Positions 1 through 12,453 of a DNA stretch of 64,000 nt are shown in pieces. Within the stretch, counting starts at the first letter, position 1. Every line of letters starts with the position of its first letter. Source of the stretch: Ichthyophonus hoferi (taxonomy: Eukaryota > Opisthokonta > Ichthyosporea > Ichthyophonida > Ichthyophonidae); the NCBI GenBank assembly GCA_002751075.1, contig NAOQ01000267.1, positions 1-64,000 of the forward strand, in the 5' to 3' direction. Below the pieces are notes generated by a model. The model was not told where the DNA came from. It saw only the letters and a list, made by a program, of their open reading frames with translations, and made no database searches. Made by a program: the position numbers and the translations under genes.

Positions 1-1230
1 CTTCTAGGAAACAGCATACTCGTCTGTTCTCTTTCTGTTTTTATTTCACTCAAAGCTTCTACAGAGATATAGCAACTTTGAACACTGTATATATTAAATG
101 ATAAAGGCATTGAGTTGGGAATTTCTGTCTATCTCAGATAATCCAATAGGTAGCTATGTGCAACACGTACCTGCAGATCATGCTGTAACGAGTAATATCA
201 ATATGAGTTAGGAAGATCAAAACACAACTAGTTGATCAGTATGCCATAAGAATAACGAATCTCATCTGGCTTGGCATATTTATTTCTGGTCAACTACAGA
301 TCAAGAATTATCATAATGTGGGTACTAAGCCAAAGGATCCCTGATTGATCAAACATTGAAAGGTGTGTTACATATTCTACATTCTCAATGCTTATCAAGA
401 CATCTGAAGTTGAACTAGCTAACTAATTGGTTAGAAGCTTGCCCCTTCAATTACTGGAAGTTTTTGTTGATCTTGTTACTGGTGTTTACGTACAGAAAAT
501 GAACTAGGTATGGGTGATTGCCCTATAGTAAAACAACTAGTACTGAGGAAAAGAAAAAAAAAGAGCGAAATAACTCAAATGAGAGTTAGGGTAAGTACGT
601 AAACAATAATGTGGATCTTTCAAGTGTTTTGTGAAGAGGTTTGCAGGACTATCGTTAGGTTAGCATCCCAAAACTGGACTACACATTCTGAGCATTTACA
701 CGGATACATCTTTCAAGTCTGGCTTTCACTGATGGCAATATACAACTACAATATTCTACTCTGGGTAATGGGGCTATAGTAAATAAATAAGAGAGGATTT
801 TGAACACTAAGCCTTCCAATCTATTCCCTTTTAATGCTTTGTAATAGGAAAACTGCTGCCAACAAGAAATTAGTTTGGTTCCTGGCTTTGGCTCTTAATT
901 CAGTTGGTTGTAAATAAAAACAAATAGACCATTTTAAATAAGAAGAGAGAGAAAATAAATAATCTATTCATTATTACTTCCAGTTATTTAAAATCGCCCC
1001 AACTTGCATATCAAAAACTAAACTTGCATTCTTATTGGACGCTTTGTATACATGTTTTTATTGCCAAAATAGAAAGGAAATTTAAGCAAGTACCACAAAC
1101 ATCATGGTTCTACCTCTTATCAAAACAGAAAAAATTCGACCTTACAGCACATGATTACATAACTGAATTGTGCTTCCCCAAGCAACAAACCAATCATAGT
1201 AGTCAATTTTATCGACCGAAAATATTCCGT
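1..1230. other. Intergenic, downstream of SelT
   Basis: AT-rich sequence with no supported gene. An open frame on the plus strand at 1024-1311 overlaps the SECIS and has no recognisable domain, so it is not taken as a gene. Confidence 0.6.
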
Positions 1231-1300
1231 ATGACAAGCACTCAATCAGAAAAGGGGGCACAAACGTTTTACCCTCTCCTCGTCACCATTGTGTCTCCAT
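1231..1300 (-). promoter_or_regulatory. SECIS element in the SelT 3' UTR
   Basis: On the minus strand the non-Watson-Crick quartet is TGA at 1285-1283 opposite TGA at 1248-1246. Between them a 10-position helix pairs 1281-1272 with 1249-1258, with one A.C mismatch and two G.U pairs. The apical loop carries TAAAACG, giving the unpaired A's expected of a SECIS. Below the quartet, GACA (about 1296-1293) can pair with TGTC (about 1236-1233). This is the eukaryotic SECIS layout that recruits SBP2 and eEFSec to decode UGA. A candidate poly(A) signal (AATAAA on the minus strand, 1062-1057) follows. Confidence 0.82.
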
Positions 1301-1454
1301 GGTTATCGTGATTACTATGCAGAAATACTCCATCCACATTTTCTTATTGGTTGGATTGGTCTACCAAAACATTTGGGACTCCATAACTACAAACCAAAAG
1401 TATGCTCGTAAAACTATAAAAACTAATTAATAATTGATAAGGTCGACCCCATGA

Positions 1455-1582
1455 CTAATTGGTTATTGCAGAGTTGCTCTTAATTTGCTCAATGGCATCC
1501 ATTAAGAACATAAAAGATGGAGGCATAGCGTTTGTGTCTAGTTTAGACCATACAGTGACTCCTGTATGTATGTATATGTTTG

Positions 1583-1628
<46 letters not shown>

Positions 1629-4035
1629 TGTATGTATATATGCATGTTTGATAGTAGATAGGTGAGTCCATTGGCATTATCACGGGTTATCAAACAATAA
1701 TGCTCTATATACTCCATATTGTACCAAAAAAACAATAATAATAATGTATATAAATCATTTGATAGCCATGGGAAATAATATACAATTACCTTAAAAATTG
1801 AAATGATTGAATCTACATGGGAGATGCAAGAAAGATTAAAAAGAAAAAAAAAGGTTAGAGAAGATGAGATAAAAAGAAACTATATCCGATTGCAGAATTA
1901 GAGGTAGAAAACATGTGAATAGGAATACTATACCTTCAAATGCAATCTCAAATGCACCAGTTGTTGTCAACTTGCCATAAACAAAATTACCGACTAACCA
2001 CACAAGGGCTGCAGTCATTAACTTGTTCTCCTGAATATCTCTGAACCAAGGAGGCGTTGGTAGAGAAAGAATGCGGAATATAGTCTCACCAAACAGTACT
2101 AGGCCAATCGCCATAGCCTGCACTGAACTAACCAGACTGTGGGGGTGGTAGAGAGGGTTTTAAGGCCAGAATGGCTCAAGTAGGAATATTAAAGGAGACA
2201 GAGTAGAGAGTAGAAGATACAAGAAAGTAAGTAGATGGATAGAGAATAGGGGTAGGTGTAATTGGAACAAGAGGTTGGTGAATGGGTGTGTACGTGTTTG
2301 AGGAGGGGATGAGGTGGAGCAGGGAGGGCTATAAGTGAGCTGTCAAGCCTGAGTAGGAGTATAAGGATGTGAAAGTGTATAAATAGTGGTAATGTTGTGA
2401 TAATCTAAGTATAGGTTTAAGTTGGAGTATGACAGGATGGTACCTAGAAGGCTATAAGTAATTAGCAATTAATTAGCAATTAATTAACAATTAAGGTACA
2501 GCACATAGTTATCATTGAGGTATATATCCACTTCAGCCTACTAAAAGGGTTCCACACGGGGGCAGGGCTGAGAATGGTATATGTGGTTTTACTATCACAT
2601 CATACATGTATTTTTATATATATATTGCTTACTAACACCTTCCCACACTATTTAGTGCTGCATATCTAGGTAAAGGCCTAAACAAGGAGATTGGTGAACA
2701 GACGATAGCAAGGTTACACAACTATATCAACATACAACTATACAGAACCTCAACAGAGAATATAACTCAATATAAAGTAACGTACTCAGCTAAGAATATG
2801 TTTTGTTGGGGAGGGGGGTAAACGTAGCCTTCCACTGTAACGGAGGGCATTTTGGTTTCTACGTGCTGTTTAACCTGTTCGAACAGGCCACGATAGCCTC
2901 AGGAAGAACTGGGAGGATAAAGGTTGTGTGTTATTGTGCAAGTAGGGAGGGGAGAGAAAAGACACTAAATATACATCTATAAGTAAGATAAGTCAGTATA
3001 TAGGTGTGCAGGCTTGAGTGTTTGTGTTTAATTATCAGGTATACACATAAACTCATATATATATATATCAAGAGAGTGAATGCAACAATATGCATTGAGC
3101 TCTGTATATAGTGGATGTATGACATGAGGGTATGAGATATGAAGACAAGAGATAATTATCACAGTTGCTTAGCAAAAGTTTAGATAAAATATTCTGCTCA
3201 TCCAATTCCTAGTAGGATGCTTAGTCAGTATATAACCTAAATGTACATGCATATAGAAGCACAAATTGAAATAAAATTATGCCTTTCTATACACAAATTA
3301 ATCCAATTATATCTTCATATAAGCAGTTTAAATGGGATTATAAGTGCAGGTAGGACTGTTATCCAATATAAATAGATTACAACCCAACCAAGAACTGTGA
3401 TGGAAAAACTGTAGTAATAGTGTAAATATATATATGCCTGATTTTTTTTTAAAAAAAACTATAAATTCAATTCCTACATTAAAACTCTCGGGAGTCAGAC
3501 AGGTACAATTAACCACTACTCCTTTACCCCCCTCCCGCCCCATCTCTATTACATAATATTAGTACGATGCTTTGGTCAGTCCTCACTTACCAGTAGCCAA
3601 TACTCAAAACATTCTTCGTGGCCATATGTGCAGAGTTCGCTATGGTAGCAGTGACCTGAACAACAAAGTAGGAAGAGAGAGAGATTTAGGCCAAGAGGCT
3701 TAAACATAAAATCACAAGAAAAAAACCAGACATATAAGGAAAATTACATTAAGCGTTGCAAAATATCAAACGAACATTTTTAAGCAATATATAAGTCCTG
3801 CGCAACAAAGATAACCATATATCTATAGAATCTATAGAAGTGTAGGAGTAAGCGATGTTGGCTAACGGCAAATAGTGAATATACCCACAATAACGATCAA
3901 ATATAACCACGCAACGCAAGAATGCAAATGATGGAAATAAAAATGTTGTACATATATAAACGTATAGGCTACCTGAATAAAAAACAGGCCAAAAAGTAGC
4001 CCCAAGACCACAGGTACTATCCTACTTGCCCTCAT
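1455..4035 (-). CDS. SELENOT: Selenoprotein T (SelT), five exons, UGA-encoded selenocysteine
   Basis: Exons, 5' to 3' on the minus strand: 4035-3973, 3655-3591, 2908-2786, 2136-1934 and 1561-1455. All junctions are GT-AG, phases agree, and the total is 186 residues (the family has about 190). Residues 1-21 (MRASRIVPVVLGLLFGLFFI) form a signal peptide or membrane anchor. The redox motif is C43-S-S-U46, followed by GYRGLFEQV. U46 is a TGA at 2901-2899, exactly where animal SelT has CVSUGYKR. Next come VTVEGYVYPPP, a hydrophobic segment (VQAMAIGLVLFG), PPWFRDIQENK, STGAFEI-like TTGAFEIAFEG and a VWSKLD tail, all family landmarks in order. SelT is an ER-membrane thioredoxin-fold oxidoreductase. 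Reading TGA as stop would cut the protein at 45 residues although conserved sequence continues for 140 more. A SECIS-like hairpin lies about 160 bases past the TAG stop. Exon 4 uses the acceptor after CCCCCACAG. Confidence 0.93.
1574..1637. repeat. Microsatellite (TA)n then (TGTA)n in SelT intron 4
   Basis: A TA run followed by about nine TGTA units lies inside the last intron of SelT. It is a simple repeat; the short frames that open across it on both strands are products of the repeat. Confidence 0.9.
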
Positions 4036-6277
4036 CGTAACCTACTCTGTTATAATAGCTATAACTGGATGTAGTTTGATAATGATGCAACGTGCTTTAA
4101 TGATCTTACCAGGGCTCGATATTACTTCAGTGAAAAAGCTTCCAAGATGTCATCCATTATATTAGTACAGTAGATTGTAAAAAATATAAGACATGTTAAT
4201 ATTAAATATAAATTTATTTATTTTAAAAAATAATAATAACCAAAATATACGTAAAATAATATATAAAAACAAAAAATACAAAATGTGAGGTTAAAAAGAG
4301 TTATCATTAACTATAACAACTCTAATTTAGAAGCCTGTCACTTTTATTGTCTCCTATTCCTTTTTCATATTTTTTATGTCCTAGGTGAAATAATCCGGCT
4401 AGAACAAAAGGGAGTGTTAAAGATATCAAAACAAACGTGTTTAATTAATTTTTGGTAATTTTATATATATTTATAATAAATTAATGTTGTTTGCAATTAT
4501 TATTACATATGTATTCTGAAAAAATAGTTAATGAATCTATTTAATGAAATGTTAAAGTTATTACGTCCCATAACCATATTGGATAATGCATATAGATTTC
4601 TTGTCTAGCTCACTATACTATATTTGAAGGGGAAATATGTATATATATAACTCCAAATTGGATTTCTCTTTTTAGTAATTAAATAAATATTTTAATTTTA
4701 ATTTTCTTGACATTTCCATGCTTTCTTGTTAAGTTTTAAAGTGCTTGGGTTCTAATTTTTGAGAAAAGGTAATCAAGAAAGCGAAAAATACAATTGATGA
4801 GTTTAAAATAAGTTCCTCGTGACTCATACTCAATTGGTTGGTTTTCTGGAATATAATGGACCAATAACATATGGTGAGAGTAGCAGGGACAATATTGTTA
4901 CGGATTGCAGATGGACCCTTCATCATTACTAACAAGGTAAGTCTATTGCATTTTAGGAACTAAAATAAAGCAAATCAGAACAAGTGCTTGCTGGAATTAG
5001 AATACTTGGGGATAATCGTAATTTTCACTTTAAAAATATACAATCCCTACATTTATTTTGTATCGCCACTAGCCAGCTCGCATCCTCAACCCAACAATAT
5101 ATAATATGAGGCACTGGTACAAGATATGCTACATTATCATCTGTATAATATAATATGAAATATATTTATCAAACTTTGTGTATATCCCATCGTTCTATTC
5201 ATATTATTGGTAAACAGTTCGGAATAATGGCATATTGAATAAGAAAGATAACAGATGCCTTTTTTGTTGTAGAAATGAGTATATGCTATATATGATATCA
5301 TATCCCAATAACCTAATGTGCTATAAGAAAGCGCATTTGAAGACAAGATGATACTGATGGTCAGGTTGGGGAGCATTAGGAAGTACTGGATATCTTCAAA
5401 TATTCCTAAACATAGATATTTAATGTTGAGGCGCGTGGGTGTTATATAGTTCTTTAATAAGCCTATTATAACTATATTTTAAAACAGTTAGTCACGCCAC
5501 CATTACTTTACCATTAAAGCCTAATAAAAATACTTATTCACATCAGAAGTATTTTGGATCGCTCTGTTGAACCGTATCCTATTGTAGGAACTGTAAACAG
5601 GCCTATATAGGTCAATTCTTAGTGAATGGGTGTATTTATGTGTTAAATACTACCACGTCATAACGCCAGTTAATGAATACAATATATTAATTATTACACT
5701 GCACTACAGGATGGATACTACGTTGCACTATAGTATTCATCATCCTGTAAGTGTAGACTAACTTTGATATAAATCGAAATATGCTAAACCATATATATCA
5801 CATTTGGGGTGTATCTATGGAATAAATATTCTAACCTGTGTAGTTGGTAACAATATACGATATTATAAAGGTTGTACTGTGATTTCATTTTTAATAAATA
5901 TGCGCAACTTCAGCGCTTATAAAGTATTTGTATGAATATCGATGTGACACCCACCTGCGGGCACTCGTCTATTATAATCGTATTCATATCTACATTATGT
6001 TGGCCATGTGCGAGAATGTAAGCCCTTTTCTTTATCTCCTAACCCATTATTTCACCAGCCAAAACTACAAAGAGATTTAAAAGGGGAATGTCTCGTAGGC
6101 CAAATACAAGTACTACTTAAAATGATCAGAATAAAAATTCATTGACCTTATACTAACTAGTTAGTTACTAACAACAGAGTTGAGCTAAAAGGTAAAAACA
6201 GTTCAAGAAAAAAAAACAACGTCAAAGACAAGCATACAAAGAAACAGTTCATACTTAATGTATCCACTTTTTACAAA
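4036..6277. other. Intergenic between SelT and the START-like gene
   Basis: About 2.2 kb of AT-rich sequence. Short open frames on the minus strand (4729-4935, 5137-5376) show no motif and no exon-like base bias. It must hold the SelT promoter on its left side, but no specific element was recognised. Confidence 0.6.
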
Positions 6278-7189
6278 CTACCAAAGAAAACGTAAACTAG
6301 GAATACCACACATAATGCTACCCTCGGCCGTACTCGCTGGTGGCAAACGATCGTTAAGTTCCTCAGTCTGCTCTTCCATGGTGATAGGGGGCTGGTCTGT
6401 AACAATCATTGGTGTGTGTCTGTCTTGCATACGCACATAATCCATAGAACCAATACCCATGGAACTGTTGGACAAGGTGCTGGAGCTAGTGCGTGAATGA
6501 TTTGTTTCGTTTAATAAGGGCTTCATGGGTTTCATATTGTCATCGCCGTTAGCATCATAAAATGTATCCCCACCATCATCGTCTGTGGAGGACTCCTCCA
6601 TATCCCACTCATTGCTCCAATCTTCGTCGCCTTTTGTGGGAAATATGAAATTTGTAGAAATTTTCCAAGATTGTGCTTTCCAGTCTTCAACTATACTAGG
6701 CAATAAGTTGTAAGCATTATGTAGACCATTGGAAATTATTTGTTCTATAATAGTTCCGGCAGCAAATACGTCAACCGATACACTCATATCAAGGACTTGA
6801 GTGCACGAATTACCATCGGGTGAGGGGAAAACTTTTAAAACTCCACGAATATTACATTTCTCCTGAAATATAGATGGCTTTGTGTGAATAGAAAGGTAGT
6901 ACGGTGTTTCGGGGTTGTCATACAAGCACTCAATGTAATCGGTAAAAACCACTCCCCCGGGGGGACCCATGTTTTTAATCCATTGTGGAACTAGGGATAA
7001 GTCAGGCTCCGTTACAATATACTGTGCCAAAATGGTCCCATTTGGTGCTGTCTTTTCCTCGCAAATATACTTCGATGAATTTTTAAGTACAGAACATTCA
7101 ATGTTAAAAAAATCGGATGTGTTTCTAATGACCCAGTACTCAGCTGGGTGCATAGCAATATTTGCTTCACAGTGTATCTGTAAAACCAT
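6278..7189 (-). CDS. START/SRPBCC-like lipid-binding domain protein with acidic tail
   Basis: Single open frame of 303 residues starting MVLQIHCEANIAMHPAEYW. The first ~185 residues read as a START/SRPBCC (DUF2505- or VASt-like) helix-grip fold: an opening beta strand, then a helix with HPAEYW, a run of strands, then the CNIRGVLKVF strand, the QVLDMSVSVDVF strand and a closing helix (GTIIEQIISNGLHNAYNLLP). That order is typical of proteins that bind hydrophobic ligands in a cavity. The remaining ~115 residues are acidic and low complexity (EDW, DDDGGD, Ser-rich) and probably disordered. No introns are needed, unlike the neighbours. The exact 3' end is uncertain: a GTAGCA donor just before the stop could lead to another exon. 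The subfamily cannot be fixed by eye, and lipid binding is inferred from fold resemblance only. Confidence 0.75.
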   Translation of the reverse strand: MVLQIHCEANIAMHPAEYWVIRNTSDFFNIECSVLKNSSKYICEEKTAPNGTILAQYIVTEPDLSLVPQWIKNMGPPGGVVFTDYIECLYDNPETPYYLSIHTKPSIFQEKCNIRGVLKVFPSPDGNSCTQVLDMSVSVDVFAAGTIIEQIISNGLHNAYNLLPSIVEDWKAQSWKISTNFIFPTKGDEDWSNEWDMEESSTDDDGGDTFYDANGDDNMKPMKPLLNETNHSRTSSSTLSNSSMGIGSMDYVRMQDRHTPMIVTDQPPITMEEQTEELNDRLPPASTAEGSIMCGIPSLRFLW

Positions 7190-10100
7190 GTTAAATATTT
7201 CTTATGTGTTCCCTCAAAGAAACTTCTAAATAAAGTGGGTTTGTCGACGAGGCAACGTATATATATATATTATCGCCTAATTTTCTAGTAGATAAGAACG
7301 AATTAATTACTACAACTATGCAAAAAAAAAAAAATAGAAATCAAAAGAGTAAAAGGTTATTGAAAAGCCAATTAACTACCATTCACATTAAAAGTTCATT
7401 TACAAGTAACTAATGACCAAGTATCCATTGGCAAGATGCTATATAGTAACCGATTACTGCAATTATAGCCTATCTTCAATCCATTCGCGGTTTATTTTTG
7501 TTTTCATCCCCGCGCCTCCAAACTTAAAACCACGTATGTGAATTTTTCCAAACCCTTATTTAAATTTACTTTGTTTGTTTTTTCTTATTGTTTATTTTAA
7601 TTATTTTATTTTTTAATATATATTTATTTGTTTTTTTTGATTTTTTTTTAATTTTTAAGGTGTTTCTTTTTATTATAAAATACCTTTTGAACAAGTCTAA
7701 ACTCGTTGACCAATAAAATATTACAACATTTACTCATGTGTTCTTCAATTTTGTTAAATAGATAATAATGGGGGGGTTTTAAAGGAGTCATATTTACGCG
7801 AGTTGATAATTATTTTTACATAATTATACAAACCATTTTATAATAAAAGAATAATATTTGTGTAATAATAAATAATAAATATAAATATAAAGAAATATTT
7901 AAAAAAATTGAATTAATAATAGATGAATATTATTGTATATTGTTATATTTTTGAAATGGGGTTTTTATTGCATGGCAGTGTTTACTACAATCTACGAAAT
8001 TTGAAAGACTCGTGGGAATAATTGAACGCAATTTATGTATTGCTTCAACGGCAACCAATCATGGCTGGCATCCTATCCCTGTAAATAACATTCAAGCAGA
8101 ATTCCATATATTATTTTTTTACTAAGAAATGGATCCAAATTTGACTAACTGATCTGTTAAATAGGATACATACTTCCTGTTTTATATGTTATAGAAAAAC
8201 ATTCATAATGGCCAATTTTTTTTAGGGACGCATGAGAATTATTAAAAGTTATTTATTGTGCGTAGCATTTCTTTATGACAAGCTATTTAATTCCAATGGA
8301 TAACAGTGTTTTATAATCCAAAGAGATGGCTCCTAAGAAGAAAATCTTAACCTTCATCATCTCAACGTGATACACCATATCTAATCCATCTATCATTTGA
8401 GCCTAATGCCGCTGATTGCGCTTATTGTAAGGGAAAGATTCAGCCAATGATAATGATTGATATGTTGAATCAGTTAAGTTAGGTAAAGGTAAGATAATGT
8501 TTTGTAAGACGAACATCTTTCTATTAGACCGCTAAAAACGTTTCCTCTTAACTCACAGCCTGTCACGCTGTGGTGACTGATACCATATATGCCAGTGAAA
8601 TACATATTCTAATGATTATTGCTTATCTTTCAACATTTATGTTATTTTCGATCACATATAGTTTATCATTTTTTCCCACCCTAACAAGTAGGTATATCCG
8701 GACACTTAGTGATTGTGCCCATTATCCACATACCTCGTGTCTTTGAGAATCGGTTGCTAATGAAAAATTGTTATAGGCCAGATATTTAATGGCTTTATGA
8801 TTAATACGATCTGCATTTATCTACGGGGTAAATAATTACAGGAATGTAACTCAAATAATTAAAGGTTATTTATTATAAAGACAAATTACGCCGTTAGAGC
8901 AAAGAGTTGACCCAATTGACACTAAAGACTTGGTCATCAGCTGAACTCTTTCCAATTACATTGATATTCTTAAAATAACTTGAACCAATCTGTATTGCTG
9001 CGATCCTACCAGCTAATTGAAAGGTTACCTACGTTACTTTAAGAACGAGCTCTCCTGATGATTTGTTGGTATTTGGATATAGCTAAGCTATATTGAAAGT
9101 ACATAACGGTTTCCTATTTTCTTGTCCAGTTAACTATATTCATTTCATCAGCCAAGTTGTAAAGATGACTAAATGAAAATTGACCAACAAGATTCCATTG
9201 TTATTCTATTTTACCTTCTGTGGGCTCTCTAAGAAACATCCCTCCAAAAAAAATTTAAAAAATTCCTTCCGCATCAGTAGAAATATTTATAAATATAAAT
9301 AAAGCTCCAGATTGTCGACCCCGTTATGTCGTCAAAAAAATGAGTTATCATTGGCTTTTGATTCCAATCATTATTATCTACTTGCCTTTAATGGAAATCA
9401 CTTAGTAAATATTTGCATCTTCAACTGTAAAGGTATAACCACTCGGGTGAAAGATTGATTTCTTTAAATATATATTAACTGCACTTAGAAACCTCCTCTT
9501 TCCTCTTGAAATGGCCCTACCTATTCCCTTAATTTCATCTCCATCCTATGGGAAAATAATTTAATTAGCACTACTATACAAAATTATTGGTTTTCTTGGT
9601 TTTCTTGATTCTGGGCTTTTATCAGCCATTTAAGACAAAAAGCATTCGACGTCATTGATCATCTATTCACTTCTCTTGGTAGATCATATTTTTTGGCAGA
9701 TTTCATATTTTTGTTATAGCTTTATGAAAATTTAGTTATTGAATTATAAGTATAGAATTGAATAACTGGTAATGATTCTGCTTAGAGCAGTTTTGCCCTT
9801 TCTATTGCATAACCATAACATAACACATATCTCTCTATTCAATCAACCTCTTAAGTAAAAACTTTCAATAGCTGACAAGCATTGGTAGATCTGTTTCCTC
9901 CTTGACAAACTATTTTATGCAGTGTGAAGATTATTTGACAAACTTCTAACCATGATAATAACTAAGTCGGCTTTTATTTTGAAAAAAAAATTTCTTCGAG
10001 ATAAATTTTGCTAAGTATTATCACATGTCCTGTGCGAAACAACACTTAAAATGGGCAATATCTGGTAGAATGCACCAGTGATATATTTTTAAGCCTAAAT

Positions 10101-12023
10101 TACTGGTTCTTGTTTTAACCGCCATCTAATATCCGATTATACGACATACCTTGATGAAATATCCATAAAAAGGTTAAATTAACACTTGCCACTGTCGCTA
10201 TCGATGAGCCATATATAGGTTGCGCTTTTATTAACAGAAAGTTATTAGCCTTTGTCAAACTGTTAGGAACGTCATAGGAAAAGCTTTAGGTTAAAAATAA
10301 GATTTACCTAAGCCCTTTCATCTGACTAATAGTAAAACACTTTTAACTAATGTTTTTACATTCAAAAATGCAAGTCCTCCGTAATAATGTAAAAACTCAA
10401 AATTCCATAATATCTACAGTAATATGTTCTAAAGAATTTCAAGATCCTGTAACCATAAGTTATAATAGGTTTTATTGAGCATGCAATAAGTAAAAATCCA
10501 TGGTACTCATTGCAGACATGATCTTATCTAGTATATAGTAGATTTACGCCTCATTAATTAATAATAAGACAATATCACTCATACATGGTCATTTTGATGG
10601 TGCTTACTTTCTAGCAATTCATATTAAAGGGTCTTGAGTACAGAATATTTTACAATTTTAGTGTTTACGTTGTATAAGATCCTGTTACCCTTGTGGAAAT
10701 TTCTTGATAGTTTGACAATCCTGAACCTTAGAAATTATGCCATCACTTGCATTTGAAAAAAGTTTACAAACCCAGGTTTATATAATTGCTGTGTTGGTTA
10801 AACTAACAATATAGAGTCTAATGTATCGTCTATTTATTGAGTCTGGAATGCATGTTGATTGTCAAAAAAACGTACTAAATATTTTTTAAAAGTCGACAGT
10901 TTACATTATAAGAAACTTTATTAAGGAGACCATTACTAAAGAAGGATAATGTAAGAAGACTTAAAAAGGAGATCTGGATCACAGCCAAGAACAAGCAGTC
11001 AGCCGAGAAAGAGCAAAGGAATGTTTAGATTAACTCATTCCAAACTTCATACTCGGGAATAATCTGCCAACCTTAGTCGATGACTTCAACACAGTAAGAC
11101 TTTGGAAACACACGCTGATAAAGATACATGAGACATGAGTCCACAACAGGCTATGTAGATATATAGTTGAAGGCATTAAATAACAATTATACTAAAGCAT
11201 TTTCTAATTCAATTAAAACTAACATATTTTATCTTTCTGAGGAATTCATTTCAGATACTGCAGGACAATTTTATCTACTTTAAAGTTGCTTATGTACTTA
11301 TGTGCGCTAGCTCTGTATTTACACCTGAATTTAGACCTAAGGTTTCAAAACAATCCCTCAGCAAAGATTCTATTGGAAATAAAATTAGTAACCAATGAAG
11401 TGTACTCGACTTGTTCTATGAAAATTGTATCTAAATCTAGCTGACTGAATGAGTCTCAATAGGTAAAGCATTAGTTAAAGCTCTAACGTGCTCTGCTTGC
11501 AGCCTGTAAAGTTGCTCTAGATTAAGAGACGTTTTAAAATTCTTCCCCTGTAGCCTATACTAAATATAGTACCATGATCTAGATTGGTATGGTTATAAAT
11601 GGGAACTACGTTATTTTATTCTAACAGACGTAACTTTAACTAGTATATGTAATATTTGGTGTGACTGAATAGTGTCTTTAGTATAGTTTGAAGCCTTCTA
11701 TATATGCGACGTTTGCTAAAGGTGCAGTTTTGATTGAATATCTTCTTGAATCCGAAGCAACTAACTACTTGACTAGATCCATAAAATTATAATTGGCTCT
11801 CAAACAATAGCAATGCATGCTCTATTGAATCCAAATTAAACGATAACTAACCGTCCGATGAATACTTGATATCTGATTGGCCTTTGGGTGTTTGTGTTGA
11901 AAAACTAATTAAGGCGATTGAATTAGCAACTCTAGCGCCAAGTTATTGATCAATAAGAGGAATCCCGGGTCACAATGCGGTATTTTATTGGTCTAAATTA
12001 TATGTGAAAGAGGAATAATTGCC
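7190..12023. other. Gene-poor AT-rich region
   Basis: Nearly 5 kb with stops in all frames. No exon-like islands, RNA genes or clear repeats were found. It includes the upstream region of the START-like gene, where TA-rich sequence at 7257-7270 may be part of the promoter. Nothing else is supported. Confidence 0.6.
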
Positions 12024-12052
12024 AAAAAAAAAAAAAAAAAAAAAAAAAAAAA

Positions 12053-12435
12053 NNNNNNNNNNNNNNNNNNNNNNNNNNNNNNNNNNNNNNNNNNNNNNNN
12101 NNNNNNNNNNNNNNNNNNNNNNNNNNNNNNNNNNNNNNNNNNNNNNNNNNNNNNNNNNNNNNNNNNNNNNNNNNNNNNNNNNNNNNNNNNNNNNNNNNNN
12201 NNNNNNNNNNNNNNNNNNNNNNNNNNNNNNNNNNNNNNNNNNNNNNNNNNNNNNNNNNNNNNNNNNNNNNNNNNNNNNNNNNNNNNNNNNNNNNNNNNNN
12301 NNNNNNNNNNNNNNNNNNNNNNNNNNNNNNNNNNNNNNNNNNNNNNNNNNNNNNNNNNNNNNNNNNNNNNNNNNNNNNNNNNNNNNNNNNNNNNNNNNNN
12401 NNNNNNNNNNNNNNNNNNNNNNNNNNNNNNNNNNN
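12053..12435. other. Assembly gap flanked by poly-A
   Basis: 383 N. The left flank is 29 A (12024-12052) and the right flank 18 A (12436-12453). Two homopolymer flanks in the same sense suggest that sequencing or assembly stalled at a long A tract, possibly the tail of a retroelement copy hidden in the gap. Confidence 0.95.
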
Positions 12436-12453
12436 AAAAAAAAAAAAAAAAAA

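Noticed and set aside
1024-1311. 95-codon plus-strand frame at the SelT 3' end
   Set aside because: It overlaps the SECIS on the opposite strand and has no domain or splice partner.
1459-1735. Frames on both strands across the TGTA repeat
   Set aside because: Simple-repeat translation (MYVCMYVC and YIHTYIHT patterns) within or next to the SelT intron.
2899-2901. TGA in SelT exon 3 as a pseudogene-making stop
   Set aside because: It sits exactly at the selenocysteine position, the downstream exons stay conserved and in phase, and a SECIS follows.
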